From: Cinnamomum chago
Taxonomy: Eukaryota; Streptophyta; Magnoliopsida; Laurales; Lauraceae
DNA: 64,000 nt
Assembly (NCBI GenBank): GCA_038049695.1
Contig: CP142457.1
Span: 56,602,501 to 56,666,500, forward strand
Reading direction: 5' to 3'
In this document: piece by piece, positions 35,701 to 45,284 of the stretch
Layout of the letters: each line of letters begins with the position of its first letter
Numbering within the stretch: the first letter of the stretch is position 1
Made by a program: the position numbers and the translations under genes
The notes under the pieces: generated by a model
The model's database searches: none
Told to the model about the DNA's origin: nothing
Seen by the model: the letters and a program-made list of their open reading frames with translations, nothing else

Positions 35701-38700
35701 AAAGAGTCGAAATAGATACTTAAGAAAGAGTCACTAGATCTTACTTGTATCGCCGGCCAGGAGTGATAAATAGCAGCAGCATTCTTTCCCAGAACTGGTT
35801 TCCAGGAAGGCTATCGATGGCCATGTAAGCAAAGTAACCCCATAGGACTGATGTTGGTATCATCTTGATAACAGGCATGGCAGAAATGCTAGCACCCACC
35901 AGAAGTGACTGTAATAGGTTGCTCAGTCTCTGTTCATTAACCCGAACAGGCAAGTACTCATCTATGTTCTTCTCAAGATCAAATGTATCCTTTGCTTCTC
36001 TCTCATTGTTTCTCATAACTGCTTTCTTTAACTCCTCAAGCTCTTTAACAATTGAGAAATTCTACATAACAGAATCCTTATCTCATTATGCAATATTGAA
36101 TAAGGGTAGCATGTGTTTTATGTATGCATGCATAAAAGGGACACCTATACTCTGTGATATTCCTATAACTCCACGGCAAGTATATTAGGTGCAATTTAGA
36201 TACCCAACTTAATCAAAATTAGCTCAATTTCAGGTCCTCATCCCTGAACCATCAGCAGTCTTTATTTCAGTTAGAAAAAGATAGGAACACATTCACCCAT
36301 GTAATGTGTTTTTAATTACACCCCACATCCAAAACTCAAAACAAGATAATACAATTAGTTACACCAAAATATCAAGTTTACTTGTTATTTGGAGTACACC
36401 CATAATGTCTTCCTACCGAAGTGCAAATAATGCTATATCACTAACCCTTTAGAGTTGGTGTGTCCCTTTAGAGCTGGTGTTAGACACAGGTAAAACCTGC
36501 AATCCACAAAGTAAAACCTGGAATTATTCAGTTGCACCTCAATTAGAAAATGAGCATGGTAAAAAAAATTATATACATTGATGAGAAAACTGGTAATAAA
36601 AAATACCATGACTCCAAGTAACAAAATGTCATAATGGTATGCAGATGGGTTTTTGAGATTGAACTCTTTCTGTTGTGCCAATTGTGAAGCCACGCTGTGG
36701 TCAAAGAAATAAAGACCCGCAACCATCACAGCAGGTATAAATGCAGTAAAGATATACAATGGTGGAACATGCAGCATATCCTGCAGAATTAGCATGGCAG
36801 CATCTCACAGCCATTGCAAAAGCTGCTGTCGAATTGCCACATGCTATGATCCTCGGTTGCAATGCCATGAACAATCCTGCCCCATCATCACACCCACAAA
36901 ACCCCACATCACAACTCACATCCAATCCAACAACTCACAAGAGAAGACATTTCATCAGATCATCAGACCAATTTAAATATATAAATATTAACTACTGTAG
37001 AAACAGAACATCAAACATACTGTTTTGAATGCAAATGGAATGCTATGAGTATGACTATCCTGTCCACATGGCTCCACCTACATGGGGGACTACTCCCAAA
37101 TAATTTTATATACAACTTTTTTTTTTTTTTTTGGAACTAAGCAATTTACTCAAGGACACTTTTTTGCTTTTATACTACTCCATGTGACTCTTACTTTATC
37201 AAGTGATGGTCCCAGTCCTCCTGATAAAGGAGCAGGGCTCTAAGAATAGATGTAGATTCAAAAACCCAGTTCATATAATGATACATCTCTAGTGATTGAG
37301 ACCCCATGTAACTTTCTTTTTAAACAGAAATGTGCTTTGTGGGACTTGGTGTCACATCAAATATCACAGTGACGTCTTTGTATGAGAATTGGCCAAGATT
37401 TCATTTCAAAGAAAGTTTTATGGATAGGTGAAGAATTGATCAATGTGATGATGCATATCATCAAATCAGTTGCAGTGAAATATGGTCTAATTACTAATAT
37501 GATTTTCTTTCTTTGTTCTGTTTTTTAAAGTAATCTTTGTTTAGATGGGACTTTGTTTTGGACATTTCTAAAGTGGGGAAACATACAGTCCAAGTGAAAA
37601 AGTGACAGGGTGCATACAAATGGGATTAATCTACTCTACTGGAGACTGGAGTTATTAAATGATCTTTGAAAATAGAGGGGTACGTTGCAGACAAAAGAAC
37701 TCACCCAAGCTGAATATGGCCATGCCTAGACCTGCATCTGACAATATCGAAATGGACTTGGCTATAATAGCAGGCATCTGAACATGCCATCTGCAACAGA
37801 ACCCAACAAACACAAGCAGAGAAATAATAAAACAACAAAAGTGTTAGGAATGTCTCTGCAGAGCAGAAGAAGATAATGTTTTGTTTCAGAGAAATGCTCG
37901 GTTCTGCTTACTTGAACGAAACTAGAGACCATGTGAGACCAATCAAACTCGAATAGGTGTTTGGGTTCCGGATAAGCTTCCTCCACACCATAATCAGTAT
38001 TAGCCTAGTCATTACACTCGTAGGAGGCATAGCTTTCCCCTTCTCTCCACTGCTCTTGTGCATATGCACATCTCCTTCTTCCATATCTCTCTTGCCAAAG
38101 CTGAAATCCTCTCCCCCCAAGTACTCTTCTTGCTGATCTCCACAAACCTCACCTAAGAATCAAACACCCATTTCAATCAAAACACACCAAAACCAAATCA
38201 AACTGTTAAAAACATAAAAAAAAACAAATTAAAAAAAAAATGAGGAACCTTTTCCTGGAGAAGTGGCAATTTGGACTTCTTTCACAGAAGGCTCTACTGC
38301 AGCTCTGCACTCTTGTTGAGTTCCAAACACATCTGACACAGGAGAAGCACTAGAACTCCATACAAACATATGAAGATCTTTTCCCCCTTCTTCTGGTTTT
38401 GATATTGGAGCTTGCCCATTAGGCCTCTTAGCATTTTAAAAAAAATAAATTTGTTTTTCAATATAATTTTCCTGTAAACCTGTGTATTCCTAACGACATG
38501 GGCATCATGGAACCCACTCCCACAATCCACCCCCAAAATCTCCCAGCACCATGGAACCCACTCCCACAATCCAGCAGAAACCCTAAATCTCCATACCCAG
38601 ACAGTAGAAACATATATAGCTGAAAGAAGAAGAAGTAGAGAGAAGAGCAGAGAGGGACAGAACAGAGAGATGGGGAAAGAGAGAGAAAGCAGAGAGATGG

Positions 38701-41700
38701 GGAGCGAGGGAGAGAGAGAGAGAACAGAGAAGAAGGAAAGAGGAGAGGGGGAATGGTGCATGCGCAATGTGTGCGGAGTGCAGAAAGAGGGTGGGCTGTA
38801 CCTGGTGCAGGGGCGGCTCGAGGAGGCAAAAGAAGGTGCTGCGTGTGGGCCGGGGCTGCTGCTGCTTGTGTCTGGCGGAGGAAGATGATGGAGCAGAGGG
38901 TGGCGGGTTTGGTGAGGAGAGAAGAGAGAAGGAGGTTGGCTGGCTGCGATGGAGATGGAGATCGGAGGCTGGCTGATGATGCGAGGGCCGAAGGTGATCG
39001 CCTGGGTTGTGCGAATGGAGGCTCTCATCGTTGGGGTATTTGGGTGCCAAGCGAATGAGGTAGGAAGGAAACGAAGGGATGGGATATACGATGGAGGGAA
39101 CCCAAATTATCACTGATGTGTCGCTTTTCTTTTCTATTTCTTGAAAGAAAATAACAATCAAACTTTTTGTGTCACTTTATTTAGTGGGGGAAAACCATAG
39201 ATTTGTTTTGTGTGTCGCGTTAAACAAAAGTGACCCAACAAACCTATTCCTCGTTTACTCCTCCTCTAAAGTGACACATCAGACCATAATGTGTCACTTT
39301 ATTGTAAAAGCGACACAAAAGCTCTTTTCAAAAGCGAGACTAAAAGTCCTTTTTTTTGTAGTGTCCAAGCTCACTCATTGGATCCATACCAAGGTCCATC
39401 AAACACATGGCCTGATCTCGAACAGTCCAAATGAGGCAACATATCCATTTCCAATGATAAACAACTCATTCTTATCCATAATGAGTTATAAGATTAATAC
39501 AATCCACCTCTCCAATTCTAAGGGTATATCACATCCATACTTAGGCCATGAAAGGGCCCGCCTAGCCACAGACACGGGTCATTGTTCTCCAAATCACACT
39601 ATAGGGTCACCTTTAAGATATCCTAGGTTCAGGTCATCAATTTTCATTTAATTAACAGTTATCAGCTATAGTAATGATGTAAGAGTGACAATAATAAGAA
39701 ATGTGAAGTATGAACTTCAAATATGAGAATCAATGGGAAAATAATAATAGTCCAACCTAGGTAATTGATCACATTCAGGTCCAGGCCCATCTCAGGCAAT
39801 TTGATATCTAAGTGAAGTCTCAGATGCCAATGGATACTGTGTTTGTTGCTCCAGAAGTTACGGGCATCATGGACATCGTTTAGGGATCGAATCATCATAG
39901 AATAAACGACCAAAACCCTACTTGGTGGTCCCCACGAGTCAAGGTTGAGCCACACCATTGACTCGGGCTTGGCACATCAATAGAAGTCCATTTGGATGGT
40001 CAATGAGCCCCACAAATGATCACATCTTCAGAATACTGAAAACTGAAAAATCACTATTCACAGTGTGCTCGATCGACCTGGCACAGGGCTCGGTCGACCG
40101 AGTACACTAGGGGTTGACCCCCAGGTCGACCAAGGGTGCAGTGTGCTCGGTCGACCTCCTGGCCTGGTCGGTCGACCGAGTGCACTGGAAAAGTTGGGTC
40201 AGGCACCTGGCATGCATGATCCATTATCAGGGAATTTCTTGTGTGTTCGGTCGACCTCCTGGCCTGGGCGGTCGACCGCATACACAGAAAATCCAGAAAA
40301 ATGATGTCCCAGCTCTTAGCCATTTCCGCTGCAAATCCTGTGTGCTCGGTCGACCCGGAGTAGAGCTCGGTCGACCGAGTACACTAGATTTCTGGGTCTG
40401 AGGGAATATCCAGCTCCTAGTCAATCTCTGCAGAGTCTGTGTGCTCGGTCGACCTGGAGCAGGGCTCGGTCGACTGCACACACTGAACTTTCAGTTCTAC
40501 AGGAAAAATAACTGAGACCTGTATTTTCTCAGTTTCAGTGTGCTCGGTCGACCAGACTGCAGGTTGGTCGACCGGGCACACGCAGATTGCAGAAAACCTA
40601 AATTTCAGGGTTTCATCTCCTTCAACCCATTTTTCCATTAAATCTCCTCCAATCTCGCTCAAACATCACCAAAACAATATAAACATAAAAACACTTCAAT
40701 GTACTACCATCCAACACTAAAGGGGTCATTGATCTTCCAAATGGGTAAATCTCATCCATCAACGCCAAAAATCCATCAATACTAAGCTCATAGGTAGATC
40801 TAGCACATGTACATCAACTGAATTAAAAATGCAGAATCAAAGGAAATAGAAACATATATTCTATGTTAAATAGGTATATTGCACTTGTCTTGTTTGATAT
40901 TTGAGAGGTTGTAGAGAGAGAGAGAACTAAGCCAAAGTAGGAAGAAATCCCAGCTCCTAGGGTCTTCTCATTCACAAAACCAGCCCAGAACTTAGGTCTA
41001 GAAGAGAGAAAGGAGAGGGGAAATGAAGAAGATGAATAGTAGCTAAGGAGTGGCTTGGGAAATGTGCAATATTTATAAGTTGGGGGTTTGGTTAGGGACT
41101 GAAATACCCTTCTAGTTTGTATAGGATTAGGGTTAGGGTAGAGAGCATTTAGGTCTTTAAGTGGGGTTTCTAGAAGGTTCTTTAAGGGATACCCCCTATA
41201 GATAACACTAATATCTAGATAGGTCCTCCACTTACAACTAACCCTAGAAATTGCACAAGGACCCCTATTAACTCTATTACTAACACAACTAGACTAATCT
41301 AACTCAAACTTAAGAAAATATACATCTACCCTTACTAACCCACTAATTAGTATAATTAGCTAATATACTCTATGAATTAGTATTAAAAATTCAAATTGAG
41401 GGCCCACAAGGGGTGGGGCCTCACATTAGCTCTATCTTGTAACGCTTCCTGGGCTAAGAAAAAAGGCGTTGGATAAACACTACTGCCACAGGCACATCAA
41501 AATTTTTGTCCCAAACATTTGAAGAAATACAAAGCAATGTACGAAAATTTATTTTATCCAACTTTTTTACGAGTCTTATCTTTATGGCTGAATTTTCAAT
41601 ATAATTCTGAATCGAAGATCCAAATTAATCATGTTTGGAAGTATCTCATATCTTATCTTTGGGTATGCCTGATGGGTGGGCAGTTGGGTTGGTTTGACTA

Positions 41701-44700
41701 TGATCAGTTAAAGCTCACATTAACTATATTGCAAAACCATTTGAAGTATTGTCCTCAAATTGCACCTAGTAACTACATTGAAAAACATAATATATTCTTA
41801 GTTTTCCACGTTCTTAAAAGCCCCATCCTCGTGTATGCTTACTACTATGGTTAACTTTGTCCCTGAATCACCACATTGCAATTTGTGGTTTGTCTTATTC
41901 AAGATCAGTGTTCACTAGGGATAGATCGAGATGATTCAAAATCTTGGATTGCTCTCATAAACCCTAATTATTTTTTTAATTAACAAGCGGAGGATGTTTT
42001 AAATCTTAATTAGATGATTTCAAGCCACGGGCAGGATAGGCCCATGGTCCAGCTAGCCTGATCTCTTTTATCTGGATATTGGATTAAGAATACTTGTCTC
42101 ACAGTTCAAGAGGATATATCGAGATTCTAATCATTGAAACATTCAAAGATGAACCAAAATTATGTAGATCATTTGATATTGTGATCCAAGAGAACCCATC
42201 TAATCTCGCTTTCTGTGTCACAGATCTCAGATTGTGTAGTGTAGCAATCTAGCTAGGTGACCCAGTGAGTTATACTACTGCAATTTTTGTTGTTGTTGTT
42301 GTTGCTGCTGCTGCTGCTGCTGTTAGTGTTGATAATAATAGGTGCCACTGAAATGACTCAGAGCACTGCATGAGAAGGAAGAACGATTAAAGGGTGGAGT
42401 GACCCGCAACCAGTTCTTCATCATCGCTTCCATTTGCAGCTTTGCCTACTACATATTACCCGGCTACTTCTTCCCCATGCTAACCTCCCTCTCCTTGCTC
42501 TGCTGGATCTTTCCAAACTCAGTCACGGCGCATCAACTGGGCTCAGGGTTTAATGGGATAGGAGTAGGTGTTGTGGGCTTTGATTGGTCCACCATCTCCT
42601 CTTACCTCGGAAGCCCACTTGCCAGCCCATGGTTTGCCACTGCAAATGTTGCAGTTGGGTTTGTTATCGTCACATACATCATATCTCCAACTGCCTATTG
42701 GCTCAATATCTACAATGCCAAAACCTTTCCCATATTCTCCGATGGCCTGTTCACATCATCTGGGGATAAGTATAACATTTCGAGCATCATTGACTCCAAT
42801 TTCAACCTCGATGCAGAGGCATATGAGAGAAATGGGCCGCTTTATCTCAGCACTTTCTTCACTATAACCTACGGCATTGGTTTTGCTACACTTTCTGCCA
42901 CCATTGTTCATGTCCTCCTCTTTCATGGAAGGTATTAAATCTCTTCTGCTCTTATACCAAAACTGCTTATAGGACAGAAAGTTTACATGTAAAATGTAAG
43001 AACCTGTTTGTTTGCATTAGAATATGTGGGAACTGAATACATAGGCTTTTATGCCATTACTAGTGGTTAAAAATGAAGATGATGAATTTTAAAAAAAGAG
43101 CATCAAATAAACTTCTCATCTAAAGAGATAGAATGAAAGGAAGATGAGAAATGAATAACTAAAAGGAAAGGTTATTTGATACTTATTTTTTATAGTTGAC
43201 CTATGGTCTTCATTTTTAACCACTCATAGCATAAATCCTATGTATCTTAATGCAAATACAAAGGCCATAAGTGACTCCAACGGTCCAACCTGATATTCAT
43301 CAAATGTTTTAGAGATATATGGCAGCTGAGCAAGTCGGCATTGAAAGAGAGACAGATGGATGTCCACACGAGGCTCATGAGCAAATACAAGCAAGTCCCT
43401 GAGTGGTGGTTTGTGTGCATCCTCCTCACAAGCATTGGCGCCACCATCTTTGCATGTGAGTACTACAACGATCAACTCCAATTGCCGTGGTGGGGGGTGT
43501 TGTTAGGATGCGCCGTTTCCATTTTCTTCACCCTTCCCATAGGTATCATTGCTGCTACAACAAATCAGGTAATTCCTGCTTCATCAATATTCTTCTTGAT
43601 GTTTACTTAGGGTATGTTTGTTTGCATTAAAACACATAGGATTTTATGGTGAAATGAACTCAACCCAAAGGATTGTTAAAGGCGTAATGGGTGAAGGAAT
43701 TAAGGTGGTGACATAAATAGAACCTCCACTTTCCAATATGTCGATCGAGTTTCTAGGTTAGTGGTGGCATCTTCTTTTGGTTATATTTCCTTAAAAAGAT
43801 TATTTGATGTTCATTTTTGGAAATTCACCTTTATCTTCTTTTTTAACTACTTACTGTATCAATCATATGTATTCGGTTCCTATGTATGCTGATGCAAACA
43901 AATAATGTTTTCTAAAAATGAAGATGAAGGTGAATACATATGGTACTTAAAATTAGGCTCATAGGAATTGAATATATATATGGTACTTAAAAATGAAGAT
44001 TAAGGTGAATTCCGAAAAATGAACATCAAATAATGTTTTCTAAAGAAGATGCGATTTGATTTTTATTTTTGAAATTTCACATTTAATCTTCATTTTTAAC
44101 CACCTTATATATTCAATTCTGTTGTATTTAAAGCAAACAAACCGGGCCATATAGTTTTACTATATATCTGCTTCTGACTCATGTTAGTTTGGGAGTAAAA
44201 ACAGACTCTGGGCTTGAACATCATAACCGAATATATCATTGGATATCTCTACCCTGGGCGCCCCATTGCTAATATATGCTTCAAGGTTTATGGGCATATC
44301 AGCATGACCCAGGCCATCACATTTCTGCAAGACTTCAAGCTCGGTCACTATATGAAGATTCCTCCCAGAACATTGTTCATGGCGCAGGTTAGTTTCTCTA
44401 ATTAAAGTGTACGTGTTGATGATGAAGATGATGATGATGATGAGGAATGAAAAAAAAAAAGAACTTTGTAGGTGGTGGGGACCTTTATAGCAGCAGTGGT
44501 TTACCTGGGAACAGCATGGTGGCTCATGGACAGCGTCCACGACATCTGCAACGTAGATCTGCTCCCTCCAAACAGCCCATGGACCTGCCCTGGTGATCAT
44601 GTGTTCTATGATGCTTCTGTTATCTGGGGGCTAATTGGGCCGCGTAGAATCTTTGGAGAACTTGGCACCTATTCAGCTGTCAATTGGTTCTTCCTAGCTG

Positions 44701-45092
44701 GGGCTCTTGCTCCTCTCATTGCCTGGCTTGCACACAAGGCCTTCCCCAACCACCAGTGGATTCACCTCATTAACATGCCTATCCTGATAGGTGCCACGAG
44801 AGATATGCCCCCAGCAACAGTTGTGAACTTCACCAGTTGGTTAATAGTTGGATTCATTTCAGGCTTTATCATTTACAGATACCAGCGCGTTTGGTGGCAG
44901 CGACATAACTATGTGCTCTCTGGAGCACTTGATGTTGGTCTAGCCTTCATGGGTGTGCTTTTGTACCTATGTTTGGGGTCAGAGAATATTACCCTCCATT
45001 GGTGGGGAAGTGGCATACGTGAGAATGATTGTCCCTTGGCCTCTTGTCCGACTGCAAAGGGTGTTGTTGTGAAAGGCTGCCCAGTTTTCTGA
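26717..45092 (+). CDS. Oligopeptide transporter, OPT family (copy A, intact)
   Basis: Proton-coupled plasma-membrane transporter of the OPT family; members move small peptides, glutathione or metal chelates. Seven exons join in frame: 26717-26904, 27015-27480, 27613-27710, 42362-42931, 43313-43568, 44205-44387 and 44472-45092. They give 793 residues, slightly longer than the usual 730-770. Motifs: an N-terminal [16 protein letters not shown], the NPG motif at 165-167, and KIPPR at 577-581. There are many hydrophobic segments, and the end is [15 protein letters not shown]. The exon 2 acceptor at 27014 is chosen because it keeps the frame; one 22 bases upstream would not. Intron 3 (27711-42361, 14.65 kb) holds a solo LTR with a nested CACTA element. 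The N-terminus has a 19-residue tandem repeat absent from copy B. No stop or frameshift is seen, so it is probably functional if the giant intron is spliced. Substrate is not predictable from sequence. Confidence 0.9.
26774..26887 (+). repeat. 57-bp tandem duplication inside OPT exon 1
   Basis: Two near-identical 57-base units (26774-26830 and 26831-26887) encode [19 protein letters not shown] twice, with no change of frame. Copy B of the gene has no such duplication, so it arose after the gene duplication or was lost there. It lies in the variable cytosolic N-terminal tail. Confidence 0.9.
27984..28209. mobile_element. Hairpin MITE in OPT intron 3
   Basis: A 226-bp element with near-perfect inverted ends (CACAACACCAAAAACGGGAA ... 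and its reverse complement ending GGTGTTGTG). The interior is built from GTTCCTAATCCGTT / AACGGATTAGGAAC units in both orientations, so nearly the whole element can fold. Ends starting CA and ending TG suggest a hAT-like MITE, but I see no clear 8-bp target duplication. Confidence 0.75.
28210..30166. other. OPT intron 3, before the solo LTR
   Basis: AT-rich intron sequence without a recognisable gene. It includes a poly-A tract near 28530-28548, the inverted repeat at 28799-28995, and a (TA)n run at 30131-30146 just before the LTR insertion. Confidence 0.5.
28799..28995. repeat. Perfect 29-bp inverted repeat pair
   Basis: The arm at 28799-28827 (GATTGTGTGCTTTGCTCTAA...) is exactly complementary to 28967-28995, with a loop of about 139 bases. 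It could be a decayed MITE or a hairpin. No target duplication was found. Confidence 0.7.
30488..30612 (-). other. Short acidic frame in LTR A
   Basis: On the minus strand an acceptor-like TTGGTGCTTAG is followed by a frame reading [14 protein letters not shown]..., with [15 protein letters not shown] before its stop. It has no start codon of its own and would need splicing to be translated. Equivalent short acidic frames occur in the other two giant LTRs of this window at a comparable distance from the 3' end. Function is unknown. Confidence 0.4.
31207..31530. repeat. CACTA left end: TIR and subterminal repeats
   Basis: After the terminal CACTACAA, at least eight copies of a GTGTCGCTTT / AAAAGCGTC(A/T)C / AAGTGACAC motif occur in both orientations within about 320 bases. 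This is the signature of CACTA subterminal regions. Confidence 0.85.
32110..32960 (-). pseudogene. UDP-galactose/UDP-glucose transporter (UTR1-like) 3' fragment
   Basis: Captured 3' part of a nucleotide-sugar transporter gene (SLC35B1-like; the family imports UDP-sugars into the ER). Exon pieces on the minus strand are about 32960-32857 ([20 protein letters not shown]), 32773-32660 ([10 protein letters not shown]..., ...[12 protein letters not shown]) and 32509-32110 ([20 protein letters not shown] ... [19 protein letters not shown] ... [12 protein letters not shown], stop). GT-AG borders are retained. The N-terminal exons are absent. The middle exon has lost bases around the expected LAHPNAPLGYG stretch, which shifts the frame. 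It is therefore a truncated, broken copy carried by the CACTA element. The last exon is still open and very well preserved. Confidence 0.9.
33590..33790 (-). other. Possible captured exon of unidentified membrane protein
   Basis: Between the UTR1 and BOR fragments, a minus-strand frame reads [20 protein letters not shown], then [20 protein letters not shown] and TMGI, ending at a GT (AGGTAC) that could be a donor. It looks like real protein: mixed polar, then hydrophobic. I do not recognise the family. It may be a fourth captured gene piece. Confidence 0.35.
33800..35189. other. CACTA interior without recognised cargo
   Basis: About 1.4 kb of AT-rich sequence between the unidentified exon and the BOR fragment. 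It may be intron or flanking DNA taken along with the captured genes. No domain is recognised. Confidence 0.4.
35190..36780 (-). pseudogene. BOR borate exporter fragment
   Basis: Captured C-terminal half of a BOR1/BOR2-type borate efflux transporter (SLC4-like, plasma membrane). Minus-strand exon pieces: 36780-36607 ([39 protein letters not shown]), 36061-35745 (..[34 protein letters not shown].., [20 protein letters not shown]) and about 35374-35195 ([39 protein letters not shown]). GT-AG borders are kept. The N-terminal half is missing. The exon that should carry PPSNGVIPQSPMHTKSLAT is absent or reduced to an ambiguous remnant near 36440-36497. After IRQHIFPKL the sequence leaves the family, so the captured segment ends near 35200. 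Not functional as a transporter. Confidence 0.9.
36803..38430 (-). pseudogene. PIN auxin efflux carrier fragment
   Basis: Captured central-to-C-terminal part of a long-loop PIN gene (auxin exporter, plasma membrane). Minus-strand exon pieces: about 38430-38249 (end of the hydrophilic loop, [20 protein letters not shown]), 38152-37912 ([12 protein letters not shown] .. [20 protein letters not shown] .. [18 protein letters not shown]), 37790-37705 ([20 protein letters not shown]) and 36876-36803 ([20 protein letters not shown]). Intron borders are retained and phases agree. It stops after AMAVR, where the family continues FLTGPAVMA, and joins BOR sequence within about 20 bases. Upstream membrane exons and the C-terminal exons are missing. 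The three complete internal exons have no stops. Confidence 0.92.
38450..39110 (-). other. Purine/pyrimidine-skewed region at the CACTA cargo 5' end
   Basis: A GA-rich stretch (plus strand) reads on the minus strand as a long Ser/Pro/Leu-rich open frame (39028-38294, 244 codons). That frame runs through the PIN exon in the wrong phase. The frame is explained by low-complexity CT repeats. The region may instead be a captured 5' leader or promoter-proximal piece, since CT-rich leaders are common in plant genes. A 34-bp direct repeat (GGAACCCACTCCCACAATCC...) occurs at 38510 and 38552. Confidence 0.4.
39118..39363. repeat. CACTA right end: subterminal repeats and TIR
   Basis: Copies of TGTGTCGCTTTT, TTGTGTCACTTTAT, AAAGTGACACA and AAAAGCGACACAAAAG crowd into 246 bases and lead into the terminal CTTTTTTTTGTAGTG. 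They mirror the left end and confirm the element boundary. Confidence 0.85.
40061..40585. repeat. Array of six palindromic hairpin units in LTR A
   Basis: Six units of about 48 bases start near 40061, 40139, 40241, 40339, 40438 and 40536. Each reads GTGTGCTCGGTCGACC, then a 12-17 base loop, then GGTCGACCGAG(T/C)(A/G)CAC or a close variant. Spacing is close to 100 bases for the later units. Between units the sequence is unique. Each unit can fold as a hairpin or cruciform. It lies about 0.85-1.36 kb from the 5' end of the LTR in its own orientation. Confidence 0.85.
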
Positions 45093-45284
45093 GAGTGTTG
45101 TTTGTATTTTGATGCCCCCTAGATGAAATTATTCAAATAAGCTTGTGGTGAATCTCAAATGCTCACATAAAACCCATACAAAGAATATCTGGTTAGAAAT
45201 CAATGTCCATTACTAGTTTTGCTTCATACATTCAAGGAATATCTGATCAGGGAGATGTATATACGGGATCGGATGGGACAGTTT
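45093..45284. other. OPT copy A 3' flank
   Basis: A short 3' untranslated/flanking stretch matches the sequence after the copy B stop codon (GTATTTTGATGCCC, CTTGTGGTGAATCTCAAATG, ATATCTGGTTAGAAATCAAT). It ends at the target duplication of solo LTR B. Confidence 0.6.

Larger units (their letters stand above)
31207..39363 (-). mobile_element. Pack-CACTA transposon carrying three transporter gene fragments
   Basis: An 8157-bp element starting CACTACAAAAAAAAAG (31207) and ending CTTTTTTTTGTAGTG (39363), with the 3-bp target duplication TCC on both sides (31204-31206 and 39364-39366). CACTA ends and a 3-bp TSD define the CACTA (En/Spm) superfamily. Both ends carry dense subterminal repeats of GTGTCGCTTTT / AAAAGCGACAC / GTGACAC type, the usual transposase-binding region. 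No transposase (TnpA/TnpD) frame is visible, so it is non-autonomous. Its cargo, all on the minus strand, is PIN (38430-36803), BOR (36780-35190) and UTR1 (32960-32110) fragments with their introns. Introns retained in the cargo mean DNA-level capture, not retroposition. Confidence 0.92.
30167..41425 (-). mobile_element. Giant solo LTR (family A) in OPT intron 3, split by a CACTA
   Basis: Target duplications TTAGC flank the element (30162-30166 and 41426-41430). It starts TGTAACGCC and ends GGCCTCACA on the plus strand. On the minus strand it therefore reads TGTGAGGCC...GGCGTTACA, an LTR with TG...CA ends. Without the nested CACTA it is about 3.1 kb. No PBS, gag or pol and no second LTR are visible, so it is best read as a solo LTR left by LTR-LTR recombination. 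Inside are the palindrome array (40061-40585) and a short acidic frame (30615-30488, minus). Its own orientation is opposite to the host gene. Confidence 0.85.
22920..45260 (+). repeat. Tandem segmental duplication, copy A
   Basis: The sequence upstream of, within and downstream of OPT copy A recurs around OPT copy B. Upstream, 22945-23125 matches 48970-49105 (CCCATTGACAT.. ATGTGAAAACTGAAA.., then TATGTCGGCTG.. and GATGGGAATGAATA-like phrases). The stretch 23571-23790 matches 49477-49630 in patches. The intron-3 tail 41740-42360 matches 52925-53650. The 3' flank GTATTTTGATGCCC and the following CTTGTGGTGAATCTCAAATG occur after both stop codons. Limits are approximate because the flanks have diverged. 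Confidence 0.75.

Noticed and set aside
38294..39028. A 244-codon minus-strand open frame in the CACTA element
   Set aside because: It is Ser/Pro/Leu-rich because of CT-repeat DNA and crosses the PIN exon in the wrong phase. The PIN frame explains that part better.
31207..39363. Three real transporter genes clustered in the OPT intron
   Set aside because: Each lacks its N-terminal half or more, UTR1 has a frame-shifting loss, and all lie between CACTA ends with a 3-bp duplication.
40065..40481. Repeat-containing peptides rich in GRP and VDR units in several frames
   Set aside because: All six frames are open through the palindromic array because its unit lacks stop codons. There is no evidence for a coding role.
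40061..40585. CRISPR-like regularly spaced repeats
   Set aside because: This is plant nuclear DNA inside an LTR. The repeats are imperfect palindromes with irregular spacing and there are no cas genes.
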